Shown: piece by piece, positions 1-8,521 of the stretch | How the letters are laid out: each line of letters opens with the position of its first letter | Numbering within the stretch: the stretch's first letter is position 1 | NCBI GenBank assembly: GCA_029975475.1 | Contig: JARKPB010000018.1 | Span: 1-64,000, forward strand | DNA length: 64,000 nt | Source: Anaerolineaceae bacterium | GTDB lineage: Bacteria > Chloroflexota > Anaerolineae > Anaerolineales > Anaerolineaceae | Reading direction: 5' to 3' | Notes under the pieces: generated by a model | What the model was told of the DNA's origin: nothing | Database searches by the model: none | What the model saw: only the letters and a program-made list of their open reading frames with translations | Program-made: the position numbers and the translations under genes

Positions 1-180
1 AAAGCGCTGCAGCACCTTTTCCAGCACGGAGGGGGCGAACTCTTCCACCCGGATCACCTTGAGCGCCACCTCGCGCTCCAGGGTGGTGTCCAGCGCCCTG
101 TACACCGCGGCCATGCCGCCCTGGCCAATGGGCTCAATCACGTGATAGCGGCCGATGTCTTTTCCGCTCAGGTCTGGCAT
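1..180 (-). CDS. Ser/Thr protein kinase, N-terminal part (cut by window start)
   Basis: Only the first 60 codons lie in the window; the gene continues beyond position 1. The translation carries the kinase glycine-rich loop IGQGGMAAVY at residues 18-27 and the ATP-anchoring lysine in VALKVI at residue 41, as in PknB-type bacterial kinases. Start ATG at 178-180 is preceded by a strong AAGGAGG site. It lies 22 bases downstream of the unrecognised gene at 203-1009 and is probably its operon partner, together with the WXG100-type gene. This mix suggests signalling linked to a type VII-like secretion locus, which is inference. Family assignment is firm; substrate is unknown. Confidence 0.9.
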   Translation of the reverse strand, partial: MPDLSGKDIGRYHVIEPIGQGGMAAVYRALDTTLEREVALKVIRVEEFAPSVLEKVLQRF

Positions 181-202
181 GCGCTTCCTTTCCTCCTTCC
201 GA

Positions 203-1009
203 TCAATTTTCCGCCAGGCCAAAGCCTGCCGCCACCCGGCGGGCGACCGCCGCAGCCGCGGCGGTCTCTACCAGTACGCTGTCGTCCTTTTCGTCCGTCG
301 AGGGGGTCAACAGCCATGCGCCACCCGCCCCGGCCAGCAGGCTGAAACCGTCTGCCAGATCACCCGCGCGGGCAATAAATGCGGCGGTATGGAAAAAGCG
401 CGGCTGCGCCAGGCTGCGCGCCAGGGCTTGCGCGGCTGACGCACTCATACCCGCGGCCTTCAAGCGCCTGCCAGCAGCGCGTTCGCCGCCATCGCGGGCG
501 GCCTGGCGCGCTTCGGTCAGCGCGGCGGTGGCCAGGCGCTGCCCAACAGCCTTCCCACCCTCCGGCAGGCTGTCCAGTTCCAGCAGGGAGAGGAAGGATT
601 GAGCCTGCTGGCGCGCCTCCTCCACCGCCAGGAACTGGTGGATGCCCGCGGCAGGCAGGGTATGGAGCACATTCATCTTCCCGGATTGGTGGAAATAATA
701 GGTGTCTTCCACCCGCTGCGGCGCGGCGCGGGATAAAAAGGCGCTGCGCTCTGCCTCGATGCAGGCACCCACCAGGGCAAACACCAGCGGATTGACCGTC
801 AGGCGGCCTTCCGCTCCGCGGCGCAGGAACCCGCGGGCAAACAAAGCGCGTTCAGCAGCGGCCAGCAGCGGGGCAGCCTGCTCGGCGCTCAGCGCGCGGT
901 AGGGTTCCAGGTCCAGCCCGGCCATCTGGTTAACTTTCAGATGGCCAAGAATGACCAGAAGTTCTTCTTCAGAAAGACCAAACGTGAAAGTACGCTGTTG
1001 TTTTGCCAT
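203..1009 (-). CDS. Unrecognised 268-aa protein of a WXG100/kinase operon
   Basis: I do not recognise the family with certainty. The protein is soluble-looking, without signal peptide or membrane segment, rich in Ala and Leu. It begins with FTFGLSEEELLVILGHL, then an alternating helix pattern (AERALFARGFLRR near residue 55) that looks like a winged-helix or EspG-type helper of type VII secretion; this resemblance is weak. The start ATG is preceded by GGGGAAGAAAT. It lies 15 bases after the WXG100-type gene and 22 bases before the kinase, all on the same strand, so an operon is likely. A chaperone or adaptor role for the upstream WXG100 protein would fit but is only inference. Confidence 0.7.
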   Translation of the reverse strand: MAKQQRTFTFGLSEEELLVILGHLKVNQMAGLDLEPYRALSAEQAAPLLAAAERALFARGFLRRGAEGRLTVNPLVFALVGACIEAERSAFLSRAAPQRVEDTYYFHQSGKMNVLHTLPAAGIHQFLAVEEARQQAQSFLSLLELDSLPEGGKAVGQRLATAALTEARQAARDGGERAAGRRLKAAGMSASAAQALARSLAQPRFFHTAAFIARAGDLADGFSLLAGAGGAWLLTPSTDEKDDSVLVETAAAAAVARRVAAGFGLAEN

Positions 1010-1024
1010 ATTTCTTCCCCTGAA

Positions 1025-2110
1025 TTATTTCAGTAACGGCGAGAACGCGCTGCTCCAGCGTTCAACGTAGCGTTTAGGATGGGTAATGTCCATATATTCA
1101 AAGATTCTGGCCGATTGCTCGGTCTGGTTTTCCACCCACAACGCGCCGGACTCCCAGCCAAAATCGCGCAGGTTATCCGCAAAGAACTGGCCGCCAAAGC
1201 GGGTGTATTCCGGGCTGAACATCTTGCCCATGCCGCCCGGCAGCAGCACGGTCTTTAGGGCTTCGTAAGGGTGGTCGCGGCAAAAATTGTAAACTGCATC
1301 GCCCAATTTTTCGGTGAAATCAAATTTCTTGAGGTCCTGCTGCAACTGCCCTGCGCCGGGCATGCCGAGCAGTTCCGCGCCGCCCGCGCCGAGCTCGACG
1401 ACAGCCAGGCCGAGGTTATAGGCCGCCACCACCGGAATCAGGTTGAGGGCGGTGTCCACCAGTTCGCTGCCCAGGGCAGTGCCGAGGTCCTTGCCCTCGC
1501 TCAGATCGCCCCACACACCGAAGCCGTAACCGATCACCGGCAGGGCTTTCTTGAGTGGACCGCGGATCAGGTGGCCAATTTTATCCATGCGCCCCACCCA
1601 GCCCGCGCGGGTGCTGCCTTCCATGAAGTTTAAGAACCGCCCAATGCCCTGATAACTGGTGCGAACGGCCGAATCATAGGGCATGTCAGCAAAAAGCTTG
1701 AGCGATTCCTCGCCCCCCTTGCGCCACCATGCACCCCAGTCAAAAGCAGCCAGGCTTCCGCCTGCTGCTATCCCTGCGATCGTGCCGGTCGAAGTATAGC
1801 CTGGCAAGCGGTTGCTGGCTGATCGGAAGCTGCGGACGCCGTCCGCGTCCATTTGCAGCCACTGGTCCACTTCGTGCAGGCCGCGCTGGTGCAGCGCATC
1901 CAGCGCTTGAACCAGCTGTTTCAATCGAGCCAGACAGGCTGCAAGGTCTGACTGATACGCGCTGGTGTTGCGCCCGCCGTGCCAGGCAGTTGAAAGGCGG
2001 CTGGACTGTGCACGTGCCTGCTGTAATAACTCATCCAGGCGCTCAGCGCTGCGCGCAACCTGCCGTACCATTTCCTGTACCTGTTCCGATTGCATGTGGA
2101 TCACTGCCAT
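1025..2110 (-). CDS. WXG100/LXG-type protein with long C-terminal domain
   Basis: The 361-residue product starts with a helical hairpin of about 90 residues typical of WXG100 proteins, with the turn motif W43-H44-G45 in TAWHGGRNTS. Such N-termini are export signals of type VII (Esx) systems. The remaining 270 residues are not recognised; they contain a Gly/Ala-rich segment around 110-125 and a hydrophobic stretch around 205-245 (LIPVVAAYNLGLAVVEL). This head-plus-effector layout resembles LXG or polymorphic-toxin substrates, but no toxin domain is visible. I chose ATG at 2108-2110 because GGAGGGG lies just before it; an ATG five codons upstream has no such site. First gene of the operon. Confidence 0.75.
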   Translation of the reverse strand: MAVIHMQSEQVQEMVRQVARSAERLDELLQQARAQSSRLSTAWHGGRNTSAYQSDLAACLARLKQLVQALDALHQRGLHEVDQWLQMDADGVRSFRSASNRLPGYTSTGTIAGIAAGGSLAAFDWGAWWRKGGEESLKLFADMPYDSAVRTSYQGIGRFLNFMEGSTRAGWVGRMDKIGHLIRGPLKKALPVIGYGFGVWGDLSEGKDLGTALGSELVDTALNLIPVVAAYNLGLAVVELGAGGAELLGMPGAGQLQQDLKKFDFTEKLGDAVYNFCRDHPYEALKTVLLPGGMGKMFSPEYTRFGGQFFADNLRDFGWESGALWVENQTEQSARIFEYMDITHPKRYVERWSSAFSPLLK

Positions 2111-2139
2111 CGCACCCCTCCACATCAGGATATTGTCTT

Positions 2140-2168
2140 ATCTTACAACAGTTCCAGTTGGATGTAAA
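2140..2168 (-). promoter_or_regulatory. Promoter of the WXG100/kinase operon
   Basis: On the minus strand TTTACA (2163-2168) and TAAGAT (2140-2145) are separated by exactly 17 bases, giving a start about 20 bases before the ATG at 2110. It lies between the terminator of the polysaccharide cluster and the operon it would drive, which supports separate transcription of the two units. Confidence 0.6.
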
Positions 2169-2183
2169 TCAGACCTCTCAAAC

Positions 2184-2211
2184 AAAAAATCTCCCCGCAG
2201 GCCGGGGAGAT
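2184..2211 (-). terminator. Intrinsic terminator of the polysaccharide cluster
   Basis: The inverted repeat ATCTCCCC/GGGGAGAT (2189-2196 with 2204-2211, plus one inner G-C pair) is followed on the minus strand by six T (2184-2189). It begins nine bases after the stop of the last cluster gene (2220). Confidence 0.88.
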
Positions 2212-2219
2212 CGGAATTT

Positions 2220-2900
2220 TCACAGTTTTTCCAACCGCTTGCTGAGCAAAGCATCAGCGATGAGAAAATCCAGCTCCTCGTCGATATCCCAGGCTTCAGC
2301 GGGATCAATCGGGAACATCAACGGGCGCTCGCCCAGGCGGTTGCGGCGGGCTTCCAGCGTGGCGCGGGTGAACAGGTAAGCGCAGGAGTTCTCTTCATAC
2401 ACCGGCGGCAGATCCTGGGTTTGCAGCAGCACGGCCGGGTTGTGGTTAAGCGCGCGCCCGAGCTGATCATACAGGCGGGTTTGCAGGCGGGTGACGGTGA
2501 AAAGCGAGTCGTAAGCCGGGTAAACGGCCAGCAGCGCCTGGATGGCAGCGGAGATGGTCTGGGGGCGCAGCAGCGGGTTGGTGGAATGGGTTTGCAGGTA
2601 CAGATCGGCGGGCACCTGAGCGCAGTCGTACAGCAGGATCTCGTTCATCGGAACCGTGTCTGCGCGCAGAGGTTCAGGACGCTCAAGAATTCTCACCCCC
2701 GGGTAATGGGCGCGCAGACCGGCGATGATCTCCGGGCTGTCGGTATCCACCACAATACCGGTCAATTCGGGCACCGCCAGCAGCGTATCCAGAATATGCC
2801 GGTATAGCGGCTTTCCCGCCAGCGGACGGTAATTCTTTCCGGGCACGCGCTGAGAGTGGTGGCGCATGGGCACCAGAGCAGTGATGGTTTCGGGTTTCAT
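2220..2900 (-). CDS. Acylneuraminate-type cytidylyltransferase
   Basis: A 226-residue sugar-nucleotide transferase. The N-terminal motif VPMRHHSQRVPGKNYRPLAG (residues 11-30) matches the CTP-binding loop of CMP-sialate/CMP-Kdo synthetases (the usual form is IPARxGSKGIPxKN, so this loop is divergent). It should couple CTP to an acidic sugar to give the CMP-activated donor. It is the last gene of the cluster, overlapping the upstream glycosyltransferase by ATGA and ending just before a terminator. It is one of three such enzymes here, so it may activate a different sugar from the others or be specialised; the substrate cannot be read from sequence. Confidence 0.82.
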   Translation of the reverse strand: MKPETITALVPMRHHSQRVPGKNYRPLAGKPLYRHILDTLLAVPELTGIVVDTDSPEIIAGLRAHYPGVRILERPEPLRADTVPMNEILLYDCAQVPADLYLQTHSTNPLLRPQTISAAIQALLAVYPAYDSLFTVTRLQTRLYDQLGRALNHNPAVLLQTQDLPPVYEENSCAYLFTRATLEARRNRLGERPLMFPIDPAEAWDIDEELDFLIADALLSKRLEKL

Positions 2901-3868
2901 GCTCCCTCCTGCTTACCGCCGGCGGCCGGCGGAAGGTTGTATTCAATTGGCTGCACACCTCGCCGGCCAGCGCTCGCCTGCCCGGTGGTTTGACTGCGCG
3001 GATAATAAAAAGCCTGTTTCAGCTTCCAGGAAAGCGGGCCGGATTGACGGTAACCGTGGTAAGTGCCGCGGAACTGATTCCAGCGAAAACGCAGGATGTC
3101 GAGCGCATGGCGAGCGAAGACGCCCTGGCGGGCAGCCTCGCGCCAGTCGCTGAGCACATTCCCGGTGAGAAGGCGCCAAAAATCCATCCAGCGAAAGGTC
3201 TCCTGAGGGTAGATCTGCTTAAACGCCATTCCCTCGCGGCGGTAGCGGTTGTAAACCCCCTGCCAGGTTTCGTTGTGCACGTGAATGATTTCCGCTTCCG
3301 CCGAATAGGCGACCGCCAGCCCGCCCTCAAAAACCCAGCGCGCCCAGGCCAGGTCTTCCAGCGCGGGCAGGGTTTCGTCATAAGGGCGCTGTTCCCACAG
3401 CTCGCGGCGGATCGCGCAGTTGGCGTTGTTGCAAAAGGGATGGCTCTGCCGAAGCGTGGATTGTTCCGGGAACCAATGGTGAAAAATCTGATGCTCGGAA
3501 AAGTGGCTGGTTTCCGCGCCGCGCTGTTTGCCGTACACCAGAGCCACCTGCGGATCGCGAAACGGTTCCAGCAGTCGCTCCAGCCAGTCCGGATAAACCG
3601 GGTAAACATGGGCGCTTGCCATCACAATCAGATCGGCGGTAGCCGCGGCGATACCGGTATTAAGCGAGCGGCCGAAGGTGAAATCTTCCGGGCGAATGGT
3701 AACGATCCGGGCACCGTGAGAGCGGGCGATCTCGACCGTCCGGTCGCTCGAGCCCGAATCCACCAGAATCACTTCGACATCCTTAATCGTCTGCTGGCTG
3801 ATGCCGGCGAGCAGCTTGCCGATATGGCGTTCCTCGTTGTAAGCGCGAATCACAATCGAACAGAACAA
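2897..3868 (-). CDS. Family 2 glycosyltransferase
   Basis: A 323-residue GT-A enzyme. It starts with the family 2 hallmark CSIVIRAYNEERHIGKLL, followed by VEVILVDSGSSDRT (residues about 31-44), which binds the nucleotide sugar. No strong membrane segment is seen, so it is probably cytosolic or peripheral. It would add one sugar to the polysaccharide built by this cluster. The stop codon overlaps the next start (ATGA). Donor and acceptor are unknown. Confidence 0.9.
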   Translation of the reverse strand: MFCSIVIRAYNEERHIGKLLAGISQQTIKDVEVILVDSGSSDRTVEIARSHGARIVTIRPEDFTFGRSLNTGIAAATADLIVMASAHVYPVYPDWLERLLEPFRDPQVALVYGKQRGAETSHFSEHQIFHHWFPEQSTLRQSHPFCNNANCAIRRELWEQRPYDETLPALEDLAWARWVFEGGLAVAYSAEAEIIHVHNETWQGVYNRYRREGMAFKQIYPQETFRWMDFWRLLTGNVLSDWREAARQGVFARHALDILRFRWNQFRGTYHGYRQSGPLSWKLKQAFYYPRSQTTGQASAGRRGVQPIEYNLPPAAGGKQEGA

Positions 3869-3869
3869 C

Positions 3870-5483
3870 TTATTCCTCCAGCAGGAAATCTCCGTCCTTG
3901 AGAATCCCGTTCACAATGGCCCGCAGCGCGGGCGAATTTTCGGGCAGCAAAGCCCGCCAGTCGAAACGCTTCAACCGGACATAACCGCGGCGTAGACCCT
4001 CGGTCTCCAAAAAAGCGTCGAAGGGCAGCGAAGAACGGTATAACTGATAATACAGGAAACGGCGGGCGTTGTGGCGGTGCTCCGGCGGCGGGGTGATCTG
4101 CCCCGCGGTCAACAGGCGCCGCGCTTCGCGGCGGTAGGCATCCAGACTTTCGGGGAAAATCACAGTCGGGATCTGGGTGTAGCGCGCCCGCCCGGCGCAC
4201 AGCACCGCCGCGCCCATCAGCGAAGCTTCCAGTCCGATGGTGGAATTATAGACCATGACGAACTTGCTGCGTTGAATTAATTCGTATGAGCTGATGTACT
4301 CGGTGGAAGGGACAAAATGCAGATTGGGGAGCCGGTCAGCGCCGTTCGCGGCCACCCAGCCAGCCACGCTTTCGCGCGCCTCCTTCCCGGGGCGCTCCTC
4401 ATCCGGGTGGGCGCGCAGCACAAAAAGCGTATCCGGGTAAGCTTTGACCAGTGCGATGACTTCATCCAGCCAGGCGAACATGGTTTCAAAGAGCACGTTG
4501 GCGTGCGCCTGACTGGTATCAAAAATGACATTGGAAAAGACCGGGACGATCTGTTTGAATCTTTCAGCCTTCTTCAGAAAGGCCGCATCCAGGCTGCGCA
4601 TTTCCGGCCAGAACTGCACCCCGGCCATGGTGAAATTCCCCTGGAAGCGCTCGCTTAAATAGGCATCCAGGCGCTCGTTTTGAGCTTCCGTCAGTTCAAA
4701 ATCAGCCGGGATGCGGATCGGATAAGCGGTGGCTTCGCCGGAAGTGAAAAAAGCGGTGTAGGGCTGCAGGGCAACTTCGTGGGTGAAGACAGGAAGACCG
4801 CGCGCCCTGGCGAGATGCTTGAGCAAGGCTTCCGGGTAGGTCATGCCGTTAAACACCACCACCGCCCGCGGGGAATAGCGCTCGAGCAGCAGGTTGAATT
4901 GGCCGGCCAGACTGGCGGCAGATGCGATCGAATGGCGCAGCAGCAGGCGGGTGGCGGGGTTATCTTCCAGGTGGTGGCGGCGCAATATCCAGCGCAGAGA
5001 TGGCAGAATCAGCTCGCCCAGCGGCAGCCCGTTAAAAGTGAACGCGGAAAGTTCCTCCAGGCTCAAGGCGGACAGTTCTTGCTGCAGCCCGGGCTGCGGT
5101 TGTGCGGTAAGGGCTTCCACGCGCTTGCCGCGGTAGATCCAGCGCGAGCTGGATGTGCAGCGCCGGCAGGGAGGGCTGGCATGCGGGTCATTCGGGTTGG
5201 TGCCCAGGACGCAGCGGCTCATCGCGCGCTGGCAGACCAGGTAAACCACCGGCACGCCCTGAAGTTCCAGCGCGCTTCCGGCCAGCAGAGAAAAAGCCGC
5301 ATTCAGACTCAGATCCTCAATGCGCGTGGAGGCATTAAAAAACAGGACCGGCTGACCTTCTGCGCGGCGGGCGCGCGCGCGCACCTGCCCCGCCAGGCGC
5401 GCCAGCTGGCTGGCGTTCTGCGCAATGAGCCGCTGGTGGGCTGCTTTTCGGCGGAAGGTTGCTAAAAAATCTTTGAAACCCAT
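3870..5483 (-). CDS. Polysaccharide-biosynthesis GT-B-like protein with a four-cysteine motif
   Basis: A 537-residue cytosolic protein, not firmly assigned. The C-terminal half looks like capsule/CDP-glycerol-type glycosyltransferases (LFVLRAHPDEE followed by YNSTIGLEASLMG, the typical donor-site region). It shares this region with the 533-residue protein at 21972-23573, so the two are probably paralogues. The N-terminal part differs: it carries Cys84, Cys91, Cys106 and Cys109 in a compact block (PPCRRC at the end) that could bind zinc or an Fe-S cluster. The start ATG at 5481-5483 follows TAAAGGA. A possible internal promoter lies upstream. Confidence 0.7.
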   Translation of the reverse strand: MGFKDFLATFRRKAAHQRLIAQNASQLARLAGQVRARARRAEGQPVLFFNASTRIEDLSLNAAFSLLAGSALELQGVPVVYLVCQRAMSRCVLGTNPNDPHASPPCRRCTSSSRWIYRGKRVEALTAQPQPGLQQELSALSLEELSAFTFNGLPLGELILPSLRWILRRHHLEDNPATRLLLRHSIASAASLAGQFNLLLERYSPRAVVVFNGMTYPEALLKHLARARGLPVFTHEVALQPYTAFFTSGEATAYPIRIPADFELTEAQNERLDAYLSERFQGNFTMAGVQFWPEMRSLDAAFLKKAERFKQIVPVFSNVIFDTSQAHANVLFETMFAWLDEVIALVKAYPDTLFVLRAHPDEERPGKEARESVAGWVAANGADRLPNLHFVPSTEYISSYELIQRSKFVMVYNSTIGLEASLMGAAVLCAGRARYTQIPTVIFPESLDAYRREARRLLTAGQITPPPEHRHNARRFLYYQLYRSSLPFDAFLETEGLRRGYVRLKRFDWRALLPENSPALRAIVNGILKDGDFLLEE

Positions 5484-5528
5484 TCCTTTAACCTGTCATT
5501 CAAAACTAAAAATATTGGGAAGATCCAG

Positions 5529-5558
5529 GTGATAGGCTGTGTAAATCACTAAAGTCAA
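5529..5558 (-). promoter_or_regulatory. Possible internal promoter in the polysaccharide cluster
   Basis: TTGACT (5553-5558) and TATCAC (5529-5534) on the minus strand are 18 bases apart, in an AT-rich 101-base gap in front of the gene at 3870-5483. The -10 is only a 4/6 match, so this is tentative. The gap holds nothing else recognisable. Confidence 0.35.
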
Positions 5559-5584
5559 AGTTGGAAACTCGATCTTTTTTCATT

Positions 5585-7135
5585 TCAATGCGTACAGGTT
5601 ATCGGAACTTCGGTTATATCAAGCGGCGATTCATAGGGCGAAAAGTAGGAATGATCCTCTAACAGAGGGTAGTCAGCTCCAAAATACCGATTAAAAATCA
5701 CCCTGAATGTATTCACAGGAGTAATTTTATTGTAAAGAAGATCGGAGCCGCTTCCGGGTAAATAATAAGCATTTAATATCTGTAAACGATAATCATCATT
5801 CCAGCCATGATCTCCCTGTATAACAATTATCGGTGGTGTTTCTGATTTAATTAAAATCGTGCGGATAATTTGCAGCACCCGCTCGTTGAGATATTGAATT
5901 TCGGGGGCATAACCCTCATACTGTCCCTCATGAAATTGAAAGCTCCCTTCCGCATTAAAAACAAAGGGGGCATGCGGCGCGGCGATATGCGCAAAGACAA
6001 ACTTACTGCCAGGTAAATCAGGCACCAGTTCCAATTGTGAAAGCTGAAATAACACTTTGTTATAGTGCGCTTCGGCCGGTGAAATTATTCTGCTGCGTAG
6101 AGGTTCAAAGAACGCTTTGGATGACTCCAGCCAGATACGGAATCCTGTTGTCCGTAAAAACATGACTTCAAAATCACTTAAACTGGCGCGGTCACTGGCC
6201 GACTTTAGAGGATTTTGGTTTTCTGCCAGGTAGATATCAGCCTGCGGCATGTCAGTCAAAGGGTAAATTGTGGAAAAAGAGACAAGCTGGTAGCCTAACC
6301 GTTTGAAGTTCTGGATAACTTTGCCGTTGTGAACATAATGAATAAACAACTGGTAGTCAGGATGCTGATTTGACCCAACTTTAAATGATGGATCAATGTC
6401 AAAGATGTAATCCATATTCATGGATGTGGTTACCGATAAAGAAGTCTGTGAGTAATTGCTCTGGGCGCAATCGGGGATGTAGAAGCCCAGCTGCCGCAAA
6501 CCGTCAAGGAAAGGCGTATTGTCATAGCCGTAAAGTTTCTGGATCACATCCGAACGGCTGTAGCCGTCCAAAATGATGTAATACACATCCGGGCGGTCCG
6601 GCGTGGGGGTAACCGCCTGCCCCGCGGCGGCCTGCGAGAACTGCGCTTTCAATTGGGCGGCGCGTATCTGGTAAATCCCAATCTGAACCAGGGGAACGCA
6701 GAGCAGCACCAGAATCAGCCCGTTTAAGATCCGCGTTGCCCCGGCTGGGCGGCGCACTTTTTTTAGAATCAGCCAGCTGCCCGCCCCGGCCAGCGCCAGC
6801 CACACCGGAAACAGCACGCGGTGGCGGCCAAGCGTCAACCCGGCAATTTTTACCCCCTCAATTTCCTGATAAACATGACCGTAGGTAAAGAACAGCAGCA
6901 GCAGGAAAGCGCTCCATAAACCGGCCCGATGCCAGTCGCGGGTGATCAATTTAGCCGTTATGAAGATGAACGCGCTGAACAGCACCGCGGCGGCCAGCGA
7001 ACGCAAGCCGTCTGCCAGTTTCATCTGATTCAAATTATTGGCGGTCAGCGCGATCACCGCGTAAGCGCCCAGCAAAACCGGGTAGAAAATCAAGCCGCCT
7101 TTTTTTTCAGCGGCCTTCTCGTTGGGTTTATTCAT
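5585..7135 (-). CDS. Membrane-anchored sulfatase/alkaline-phosphatase superfamily protein
   Basis: A 516-residue protein with about five N-terminal membrane segments (residues about 15-33, 43-63, 71-90, 105-121, 136-156) followed by an extracytoplasmic sulfatase-type domain. The domain starts with PDVYYIILDGYSRSDVI (about 186-202, metal-binding Asp) and has FVFAHIAAPHAPF and IIVIQGDHGWN (metal-binding Asp-His). The layout matches phosphoethanolamine/phosphoglycerol transferases and LTA-synthase-like enzymes, so it may decorate the exported glycan. The 3' part is noticeably AT-richer than its neighbours, hinting at a separate origin. It sits with the methyltransferase and the small membrane protein upstream, a recurring trio. 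Confidence 0.8.
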   Translation of the reverse strand: MNKPNEKAAEKKGGLIFYPVLLGAYAVIALTANNLNQMKLADGLRSLAAAVLFSAFIFITAKLITRDWHRAGLWSAFLLLLFFTYGHVYQEIEGVKIAGLTLGRHRVLFPVWLALAGAGSWLILKKVRRPAGATRILNGLILVLLCVPLVQIGIYQIRAAQLKAQFSQAAAGQAVTPTPDRPDVYYIILDGYSRSDVIQKLYGYDNTPFLDGLRQLGFYIPDCAQSNYSQTSLSVTTSMNMDYIFDIDPSFKVGSNQHPDYQLFIHYVHNGKVIQNFKRLGYQLVSFSTIYPLTDMPQADIYLAENQNPLKSASDRASLSDFEVMFLRTTGFRIWLESSKAFFEPLRSRIISPAEAHYNKVLFQLSQLELVPDLPGSKFVFAHIAAPHAPFVFNAEGSFQFHEGQYEGYAPEIQYLNERVLQIIRTILIKSETPPIIVIQGDHGWNDDYRLQILNAYYLPGSGSDLLYNKITPVNTFRVIFNRYFGADYPLLEDHSYFSPYESPLDITEVPITCTH

Positions 7136-7144
7136 ACCACCTTC

Positions 7145-8521
7145 TTAACGACGGCGCATCAGATACAGGGTTCGCTGCGAACCTTCGATCGGATCCGCCC
7201 GCACAATTTGGTACACCTGTTTGAAAATTTCCTCAAAGCGGTCGCGCTGATAATCCGGAAAGATGTCTTCACGTGAGGATAAGAGGATCTGGACCTGTGA
7301 ATCGCTTTTTGGAACAAACTCAATGATCAGCCATTCGCTCAAAGCGGCAAAATAGCGGGCGACTTCCAGGAGCGGCACATTATTCGAAATCGCCAGGTGG
7401 TGGATCAGCGCGAGCGCCATCACCAGCCCGGCAGGTCCGCGCCGGGTAAGCGAATCCCTTTCCTGATTGCCCCAGCCCAGATCAGGGGATGGGTTGGTCA
7501 GGTCAATAACCAGAGGAAGGAGGTGCTTTTCCCTGCGGGAGCACATGATGCGGTAGTTCTGTTCGACCGCCGCCGGGTCAATATCCGCCGAGATGGTTTC
7601 GATTCCCTGCTCGCTGGCGATTCGGCTAAACTCACCATTATTACTCCCCAGATCCCAGACGGTTTCTGGCTTTGCTTCCTTCAGATAATCCGCGACCAGG
7701 GCTTTTTTGGCATCAAACGCCGCATCACTGTAATTGGTAATCTGGTAATAATCCGCCCATTCGGTCCCGGCGGGTTTCCAGTTCAAGCCTTTCACCGTGC
7801 TTTCCAGACTGTCAATCAGGCCCAGGAAGCCAATCCGGTTTATTCGACCGCGGGTTTTTGTGGAATCCAACGCCTTCCCGGCATTTTTTTGCTGCATGCG
7901 CGCGTGTAAATGCAGATGGGTTGAGAGCCCCAAATTCCAGCGGGTTTTTGCCGGAAGCAGCTTGCTGGCCAGGTCGAGCGGAACCCCGTCAATGTAGATG
8001 CGCAGCAGCTGACTCAAACGCACATCGGTGTGCGCCATTAATGCCAGCGGCGCCAGGAAATGCTGGCAAAACTGGCGATACGCTACCCAGGGACTGCCCT
8101 CTTCATAAAAATCGAACGACAGCGTATCTATCAGAGTCACGCGGCCCCGGTGAAATTGAATATTATAGGCGCTGGCATCTTTGATTACCATGTTGAATTC
8201 CAGCGCCCTGCGTAAGAGCGCCAGCGTGACCAGGGCAGCGTCTTTCAACTGGCTGAATGACCATTCATACGGATAGGAGATAAAGGCCACCCGCTCCGGC
8301 TGGATGACTTTGTACGCCAGGTCAGGTAAGCCGGGCTGAGCATCGGTTTCTTCGTGAGGAATGAGCCACCCGGCTTTCACCGCGGCAGCATACAAACCGG
8401 AAGTCATCAGATGGTCATACTGCGCCTGATAAGCCCGGTTTACCTGGCGATAGAGGGTCCCACCCCGGGTATAAAGGAAACCGCAGGGGTCGCGGAATGA
8501 ACTCTGCAGCCGTTCCGCCAT
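7145..8521 (-). CDS. Class I SAM-dependent methyltransferase with kinase-like N-terminal part
   Basis: A 458-residue protein. The C-terminal half has the SAM-binding motif VWDLGSNNGEFSRIA followed by the acidic ISADIDPAAVEQNYR. The N-terminal half contains IKDASAYNIQFHRGRVTLID, which resembles the catalytic loop and metal-binding Asp of aminoglycoside-kinase/ABC1-like folds (a D-x4-N followed by an ID motif); whether it is active is unknown. The ATG directly abuts the stop of the small upstream gene, so translation is coupled. It probably methylates or modifies a sugar or lipid-linked intermediate. Confidence 0.75.
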   Translation of the reverse strand: MAERLQSSFRDPCGFLYTRGGTLYRQVNRAYQAQYDHLMTSGLYAAAVKAGWLIPHEETDAQPGLPDLAYKVIQPERVAFISYPYEWSFSQLKDAALVTLALLRRALEFNMVIKDASAYNIQFHRGRVTLIDTLSFDFYEEGSPWVAYRQFCQHFLAPLALMAHTDVRLSQLLRIYIDGVPLDLASKLLPAKTRWNLGLSTHLHLHARMQQKNAGKALDSTKTRGRINRIGFLGLIDSLESTVKGLNWKPAGTEWADYYQITNYSDAAFDAKKALVADYLKEAKPETVWDLGSNNGEFSRIASEQGIETISADIDPAAVEQNYRIMCSRREKHLLPLVIDLTNPSPDLGWGNQERDSLTRRGPAGLVMALALIHHLAISNNVPLLEVARYFAALSEWLIIEFVPKSDSQVQILLSSREDIFPDYQRDRFEEIFKQVYQIVRADPIEGSQRTLYLMRRR

